Of a stretch of DNA of 14,989 bases, positions 9,957 through 14,989 are shown in pieces. Source of the stretch: Porogramme epimiltina (Eukaryota > Basidiomycota > Agaricomycetes > Polyporales > Polyporaceae); NCBI GenBank assembly GCA_900155495.1, contig FTLJ01000041.1:1-14989 (forward strand). The letters are read 5' to 3'. The notes below the pieces were generated by a model. The model did no database searches and was not told the DNA's origin. It saw only the letters and a program-made list of their open reading frames with translations. The stretch's first letter is position 1. Every line of letters starts with the position of its first letter. The translations under genes and the position numbers were made by a program.

Positions 9957-10554
9957 CAATTCATCTCTCTCTGGCATCCATGCTCCGGAAATATATTCCG
10001 TTCTCTGATAGATAGAATGTATAGCTAAGCGTCACAAGGTGCACTTCCATACCTTCTCACTTCTGAGATAGATGTCTTTGTGGTCTTGGTTTGAACATAA
10101 CTCCGTCAGAATTATCTAAGTTCCATGTTATACTTTCGGCACTACTGTTATGAGGGAAGACAGCTGCGCCGCAGCAAGTATAGCGTGACACGGGTCAGGT
10201 ACGAGTATTTTAAGCATGTCTGTATCCTGAACCACGGGGTCCACATACCAGAGGGGCACATGTACGGGTATAAGCACACCAGTCTGTAGCCAGCGACACA
10301 CTCGATACAAGCTCATACGGCGATTAAATTATTAGTACAAAGGCGATGGGGAGTCACATGCGCTTCTGCCGCGTTGCGTCGGGGGTGCGGTACTACTAGG
10401 GGACCAATGCTATTGGATCGAAGGGGCTATGTAGTACGTCAATCCGCTGAGAATTATTTCAGCGTTGCAGAACGGGGGTTCCATAAAGCCCCCCTGACGT
10501 CGAGTACATTGACGAGTCCAGGTGGGTATTTGGGTCGGGTGTGGATTGACGTCT

Positions 10555-10576
10555 CGGGTACGTCACCACGTACCCG
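10555..10576. repeat. Perfect inverted repeat, 9-bp arms
   Basis: Arms CGGGTACGT (10555-10563) and ACGTACCCG (10568-10576) are exact reverse complements around a 4-nt loop (cacc). It could be a dimeric transcription-factor site or an RNA hairpin. It lies in a gene-free spacer about 370 bp beyond the stop of paralogue C. No other copy was noticed in the window. Confidence 0.5.
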
Positions 10577-10945
10577 GTCCCCTAAGTTATGTATCCGCAG
10601 CAGCCACGGATATACCGACTTGCAGCATGCCCTAACAACAAGCATGGACTGCGCAATTTCATATCGGAGTACTCAGTAGTGGGGAAACACGGCTCGCTAG
10701 TGTGCCTTCGTATAAGCCGGGAGGAGAAATGCGTATACCATGGCGGCTCGTGGGGCTCTCTAACGAGATTGCATTGCTACCAATCACTGTGTGCGGCACT
10801 CGATGACATCACCACGACGTATAAGTGATTACACTCAGCAATGTGATGAGAGTGCACGGTTTAAACCAACAAAACAGAACATTACAAGCCATTCTAGTCC
10901 ATTTGCTATTGTATTTGTAAAGGAGCCCGAGGCGCGTCCCTCTAA

Positions 10946-12498
10946 TCACACCATGTCCGCCGTGGGCTCAGACTTTTTTAACTGTATTTGTATCTCACCC
11001 CCTTCTGTCGTGCTCGAGACACCGCTGAAGCACGAACGCGAAGCATCAGGTGACGGGGCACCTGACGGGCTCCGGGAGAACCCCACTGTTGCAGGCGCCC
11101 CTCCGCCAGTCCCACCTATATCTATGGTCAAACTCTCGTTGGCCCGCCGTAACGGGGATCTATCCATGGCAACGAGTACGATGATAAGCATGGGGTATAT
11201 CGCCTGCGCTGAAACGTGAGAAACGATGCTCGCAGCTCGGGGAGCAACAAGACACCCACAATGAGCGGGACGAGTGCCGCATCTAGGAAGTCTCCGGCGA
11301 ATATGAGGAATAAGGACTCTGCCGAGGAACGTTTATGTTTCCCGGGCACTTCCTTGATTATCTCGTATGCAAGGAGGATGATCTGACACAAGGTGGTGAG
11401 GAGGGAGGTGAAGCGTGTGAAAAGCATCTGAACGCACCCATAGACTGGAATACAATGCACCAGACTCAACGAGTAGCAAGAGAGCGTCCAGTGCTCGTGA
11501 GCCCCTCACTTTCCCTCCTCGATTCTTGTACATGAACAGTCCGAACTCCCTAGGATCCCAGACCAACAATGCATAAGTATCGCGCCCCAAGGGGCTGGAG
11601 AGGAACTCACCATGTTTTATAGGCAATGAGTGACGTGGCGACCAAGTTGGTCGTGAGCGAGAGAACGGCGCATGCAAGGCCAGGGATATTCATCAACGTA
11701 GAGCTCCCGTATTGCGGGCTAGAATGAACCACCACGACAATGCCCACAGCTGGATACACGAAAGCCACGTTCAGCATATGAAAGGCCACGACAGGGAGCA
11801 AAATAAACACTAACCGAGGGTAGCTGTAAGTAAAAGTACGCTGGCGGCGCGGACAAATAGGTTTTCCGGCCAGACGGCCCAGGCTCTCCACCACACAATG
11901 GAATCACCGACGAACATCTGAGGTTGCACATGAGTACGAGAGACACTAGAGTAAGATGTAAGCTAGAAACTAACATTTATTACGAGTGTCACACTCGTCG
12001 TCAACGAAAGTTGGACTTGCGAGCGGCCAACGCTCGAAAAATCCGCGGTGAACGTGGGAGAGTAGAGACTTGTCAGGGTGGAGAGGATCATATCGTCGTT
12101 TTTCGATACACTCGCGATGACGTTTCCGAAGAAGACGCATGTGGAAGCATAGAGTACGGCTGTCGCGAAGAGCAAGATCTGTATAGAGCGGAATTGGATA
12201 CCCCGCCCGCTACGAGAGTTTCAGAGCGAGACGAAGAAGTTCGAGGAAATTCCGCTTACTGGAGAACGTACACCGATATCAGTACTAGTACCGAGGCGAC
12301 ACCTACGAGAGCCACGAACATAGGACTTGTTAGAAGACAAAGGGCACGCATAGAGGCATGACGCTCACCGAAGAGGCCGGACGAAAGAACACTCAGAACG
12401 AGTGCATTAGAGTTCGCAGAACCATTGTATACGTACAGTTCTAGCAGGGTTAGGGCATCTCCGTTCGCTAATACCATATTCCCCTGAGTAAGTGCCAT
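10946..12498 (-). CDS. 7-TM fungal membrane protein, paralogue C
   Basis: Eight exons on the minus strand: 12498-12369, 12302-12260, 12209-11975, 11917-11815, 11749-11611, 11549-11438, 11382-11260, 11203-10946. All introns are GT-AG, giving an uninterrupted 380 aa. The family blocks are MFVGDSIVWWRAW (137-149), LIAYKTW (211-217), LLLLVESGALY (240-250), LVPLI joined across the last intron to AIYPMLIIVLVAMDRSPL (296-313), and a Gly/Ser/Pro-rich C-terminal tail. Helix 7 ending in ALVPLIAIYP...IIVLV is the most typical of the family, so C is probably the best reference copy here. Exon lengths 43, 103 and 112 nt (exons 2, 4, 6) are identical to those of A, and 43 and 103 to those of B. A GTCACGTGAC palindrome lies about 63 bp upstream of the start. 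Role unknown. Confidence 0.87.
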
Positions 12499-12829
12499 AG
12501 GTAGCAGGAACCACGTCGTAGGCTGTAGCGACGATGAGGGAATAGGTCGGGGAATATGGGGTCACGTGACACCGCCGTGCGGATGGCTGAGCGGGCGGAG
12601 GTCGTCGACGTCCTTTCGGTGCGATGAGTGGGGTCTGCTGCTCCTCAGTGGGAACAGGAGGTAGATATAGATCATCGCTGATGGACTTCCGGCCGAGACA
12701 ATCCCGATTCGCGTGTACAGCCTTCGTAGAGTCCGTGCGGAGTGCCCGGGAGCGTGCACGGGCAATTTTTCGCGTACCAACCCGGCATAGGATAGGGCGG
12801 TTCCTTGGCGCTAGTAAAATTCTCTCAGC
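12499..12829. other. Upstream region of paralogue C
   Basis: This 330 bp gap holds the promoter of C, including the GTCACGTGAC palindrome. The short frame at 12562-12780 (-) and the overlapping plus-strand frame from 12624 show no recognisable protein. Confidence 0.5.
12561..12570. promoter_or_regulatory. GTCACGTGAC palindrome (extended E-box)
   Basis: This is a perfect 10-bp palindrome with a CACGTG core, 63-72 bp upstream of the start codon of paralogue C. An extended E-box of this form is a typical fungal bHLH dimer site. It also combines the two motifs (GTGAC and CACGTG) that cluster at 1057-1139, which suggests a shared regulator. The position relative to the gene is good; the binding factor is not known. 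Confidence 0.45.
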
Positions 12830-14870
12830 AGCTTGCCTCCAGGCCTCGCTGCTGTCCGAGCCTTAGTTGATTATGACTCATCGCCATCACCGCCGGCATC
12901 GGGCACAAGTGGCCGTGGCCGGTCTCCCACCGGGAAGCCGGATGCTCGTGGCACACTTCGAAGCATTTCGAGCGTCCGTCTGAGGCGAACGTGTGGGACA
13001 CAAGCTAGTTCCGTCAATGTCTTCGAATAGAGACTACAATGTAGCACTACAGTTCGCATCTGCACTACATCCTTCCGTCATTGAACTGTTACCCGCGCAA
13101 GCAGATTACCACGGAGCATACCAGAGACGCCCTTCTGCAAGTCATTGTGGACGTTGACGCAACTCCACCGAGATCCTCATCCCCGATTCAACTCTTCACG
13201 AGGACGGCATTGAGTAGCGGGATATCGCGCCTTCAGGTACTCGCGAGCACGGCAAGGTAGGCGCTCCTTGTTCACCGGAAACGAGGGACGAGGGAGCTCG
13301 AGCTAGGACTGACTACGCGACGCGAGACAGGGCAGGTTGAGGCGATTCGAGCAGATGCGCGCTATCCAAGAAGTGTCAGCTCCGCCGAGGACGAGATGAA
13401 AATGAGAAACATACCTGTCACCGACCAACACGGAGCTAGTCACACGTTGCACGTACTTGACGCTCACTACTTCCGGGAGCGGGCAGACGCGCATCCTTTC
13501 GCTGTTGTAAGCCTCTGTTAGCGTTCCCGCTGACGAACGAGAACTCAGGCGACGTACTTGTGAGCGAGATTAGACGCTAGGCGGGTAGGGTACGTGGTTC
13601 GGGATGTCGCAACGAAAATTGTCATCACATGTGCGCGCGTATTTGCTCCGATGACGATCGCGAGCAGGCGAATCTCGATAGCGATTGGACTGGTTGCCCA
13701 TCGTATCGTGGTCAGGATTTACGACCATAAATCATGCTCAGATTTGTGGATGACGTACCCTGAAGCATATAGGGAGGTCCGACGTCCATAGCACACTGTT
13801 CCTCCCCGACAAGACACTTCAGAACGAAGGCTTGTTGGACGGACAGCGCGGCATGTCCTAGTCTGGGAGGTTGACATTTCCCCGTCCGCGCGCGTCTGAA
13901 AGTGAGGTGATTGGATCCGAGCGGACTTCAGGTTCCTGTTGCAGTGGAAGAGAGGACATGAAGATGGTGAGTCATAGCATCCGATCGAGGAGGACCGCTA
14001 TCCTGACGCGAGCATGAGCGTGTGTGATCCGGAATGGGCACGGAACAAACGTACGATGCAGGTTCATTGAGGACGTTCCGCGTCCTGTTCTGCGATTTTC
14101 ATCCACGAAATGGGTTCTCGATGGACGGCGTGTCGTATATGGAGTTACATCTGCGGAGAGATCAATGAGCATATTGAAGCACACACAGAAACTTGACACA
14201 GACACACGAATAGTGTCATTGACCTCCTTGGGACAGTGCGCAAAATGTCGCGAACTACTCGAGGCCTTGAACGGTACGAGAACTTACAAGTTTCGTTACG
14301 ACTGGCATGCACCGACGGGAGACGAGTTGCCGATGCTTTGCACACCGGGATCTATACACGACGCCAGAGTCAGTGCCGCACACTCTGGGTCTTTCTCTGA
14401 GTGACAAGTGGAGGATGCGTCTTGTATCACCGCACAAACATATGCCTGTTTCATCGGGACAGACAGCAAGTGATGTGGGAGCTTCTCGTGGGCGCAAGGT
14501 AGACCAAATAGCACTTTTGCTGTCGAACACGGACTCGGAGACATGGGGCCGACGCACGGGGGAAAGGCGTGGTGTATTTGATAATAGCAAGATCAAATAC
14601 TCACAGAATTGCCCAGCATCTTCGTACAACCCGCGCAATGTCTTAACCCATCGATGTTGATATCCTCCCACCCGAACGCGAGCCAAAACTTGGCAAACTT
14701 GCAAGGGAGGAACCACTGAAGAGCGGACGAGTAGGAAGAGAGGTGTAGGATATTTGGAAGGGTGACGGGGGAGAGCGTTGGATACAACTTGAAGGAGAAC
14801 GGGAGCGCTGCATAAGACGATGGGGCAGGAGGGCGGGATGAGGGTGAGTGAGAAGTGTCATGTGTGCGCG
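12830..14870 (-). pseudogene. Decayed cytochrome P450 pseudogene
   Basis: Read right to left, this holds frame-broken blocks in P450 order. They are HPSKYPTPL (near 14764-14738, proline hinge); CKFAKFWLAF (14703-14674, nearly identical to the left P450); then, one base out of frame, VGGYQHRWVKTLRGLYEDAG (from 14673), ending at a gtgagt donor at 14604. After these come a GPNELS-exon-like block (14398-14325), DENRRTGRGT at 14103-14074 (compare DEHLRRRRAWN), GGADTS at about 13386-13369 (I-helix), PLLNAVL at 13220-13200 (before the K-helix), a stop-ridden PERW-region remnant (13019-12969) and HNQL plus a possible heme-loop trace (12874-12830). Spacing follows the intact gene: I-helix to K-helix is about 165 bp in both, and C-helix to I-helix about 690 bp against 660. 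Multiple frameshifts and stops mean it cannot make a P450. The N-terminal blocks are certain; the 3' blocks are individually weak. Confidence 0.65.
14605..14787 (-). pseudogene. Best-preserved exon of the P450 relic (hinge to first helix)
   Basis: This is the part of the relic that is unmistakable. CKFAKFWLAF aligns with CKLTKFWLAF of the gene at the left edge, and VGGYQH follows in both. The block is broken by at least two indels: one between the hinge and CKFAK, which also carries extra sequence, and one right after WLAF. It ends at a normal-looking donor (gtgagt) where the intact P450 also has an intron after its YGDVVRTG segment. Its closest relative in this window is the left-edge P450 rather than the central one. 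Confidence 0.75.
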
Positions 14871-14989
14871 CGTGCGTTGTGCCTATCGTGCTAATATCTG
14901 GAAGAGACTCGTTAGTTCGCTCTACGGCAGGCGAAATCTATACTCATGTTACGAGCTTTTGTCTTTTCGCACGCCTACCCGGGCCGCGC
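14871..14989. other. Right edge, nothing recognised
   Basis: These last 119 bases would hold the first exon and promoter of the decayed P450 if they survived. I could not identify a start codon or a short anchor exon like those of the two other P450 copies. Confidence 0.4.

Larger units (their letters stand above)
9800..10945. other. Intergenic between 7-TM paralogues B and C
   Basis: This 1.15 kb contains the upstream region of B (TATAAA on the minus strand at 9951-9956) and the 3' side of C. Open frames at 10374-10679 (+), 10454-10645 (-), 10128-10316 (-) and 10791-11219 (+, overlapping the last exon of C) have no recognisable domains, and I treat them as chance. A perfect 9-bp inverted repeat is at 10555-10576. 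Confidence 0.55.

Noticed and set aside
10374..10679. Plus-strand 101-codon frame in the B-C spacer
   Set aside because: No recognisable motif, overlaps another frame on the opposite strand, and has no promoter context.
11924..12361. Plus-strand 145-codon frame
   Set aside because: It is antisense to exons 1-3 of paralogue C and is highly charged without domain features.
2927..12498. Assigning the membrane proteins to DUF6533 or DUF6534
   Set aside because: The hallmark segments of those families as I know them are missing; the GDxIVWWR and (A/I)YP blocks indicate another uncharacterised 7-TM group.
14024..14404. Plus-strand 126-codon frame with a stretch (LDGRRVVYG) resembling the C-terminal part of cyclophilins
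   Set aside because: The similarity is short, no upstream cyclophilin blocks are found, and the opposite strand carries P450 relic blocks (C-helix and GPNELS exon) at the expected spacing.
1..14989. CRISPR array, tRNA, rRNA, LTR or terminal inverted repeats of a transposon
   Set aside because: No repeated spacer units, cloverleaf or long terminal repeats were seen on reading both strands; only short palindromes were found.

Overview
The window is nuclear DNA from a filamentous fungus, most likely a wood- or litter-decay basidiomycete (Agaricomycetes, Polyporales-like). Its genes are split by many 45-90 nt GT-AG introns. It encodes a basidiomycete-style cytochrome P450, and it carries a seven-helix membrane protein family that I associate with Agaricomycetes. 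There are no bacterial or phage features, and I found no tRNA, rRNA or intact transposon. All gene models were built by hand from reading frame, splice sites and paralogue comparison.

Layout, left to right: (1) 5' part of a P450 gene on the minus strand, running off the left edge (1-385). (2) About 2.4 kb with promoter-like motifs but no gene I can support. (3) 7-TM paralogue A, plus strand, 2927-4518, 8 exons, 394 aa. (4) A complete P450, plus strand, 5419-7603, 10 exons, 562 aa. (5) 7-TM paralogue B, minus strand, 8147-9799, 8 exons, 405 aa, convergent with the P450. (6) A 1.1 kb spacer. (7) 7-TM paralogue C, minus strand, 10946-12498, 8 exons, 380 aa. (8) A decayed P450 pseudogene, minus strand, about 12830-14870, whose blocks keep the order and rough spacing of the intact gene.

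The locus therefore alternates two families: three P450 copies (one edge-truncated, one intact, one dead) and three 7-TM copies. The 7-TM copies share an identical intron plan: exon 2 is 43 nt and exon 4 is 103 nt in all three. They also share the motifs GDxxVWWR, YKxW, ESG and (A/I)YP before the last helix. This looks like local duplication of a P450/7-TM neighbourhood. The P450s are presumably ER-bound monooxygenases. The 7-TM proteins have no assigned function. A functional link between the families is only inferred from this interleaving.
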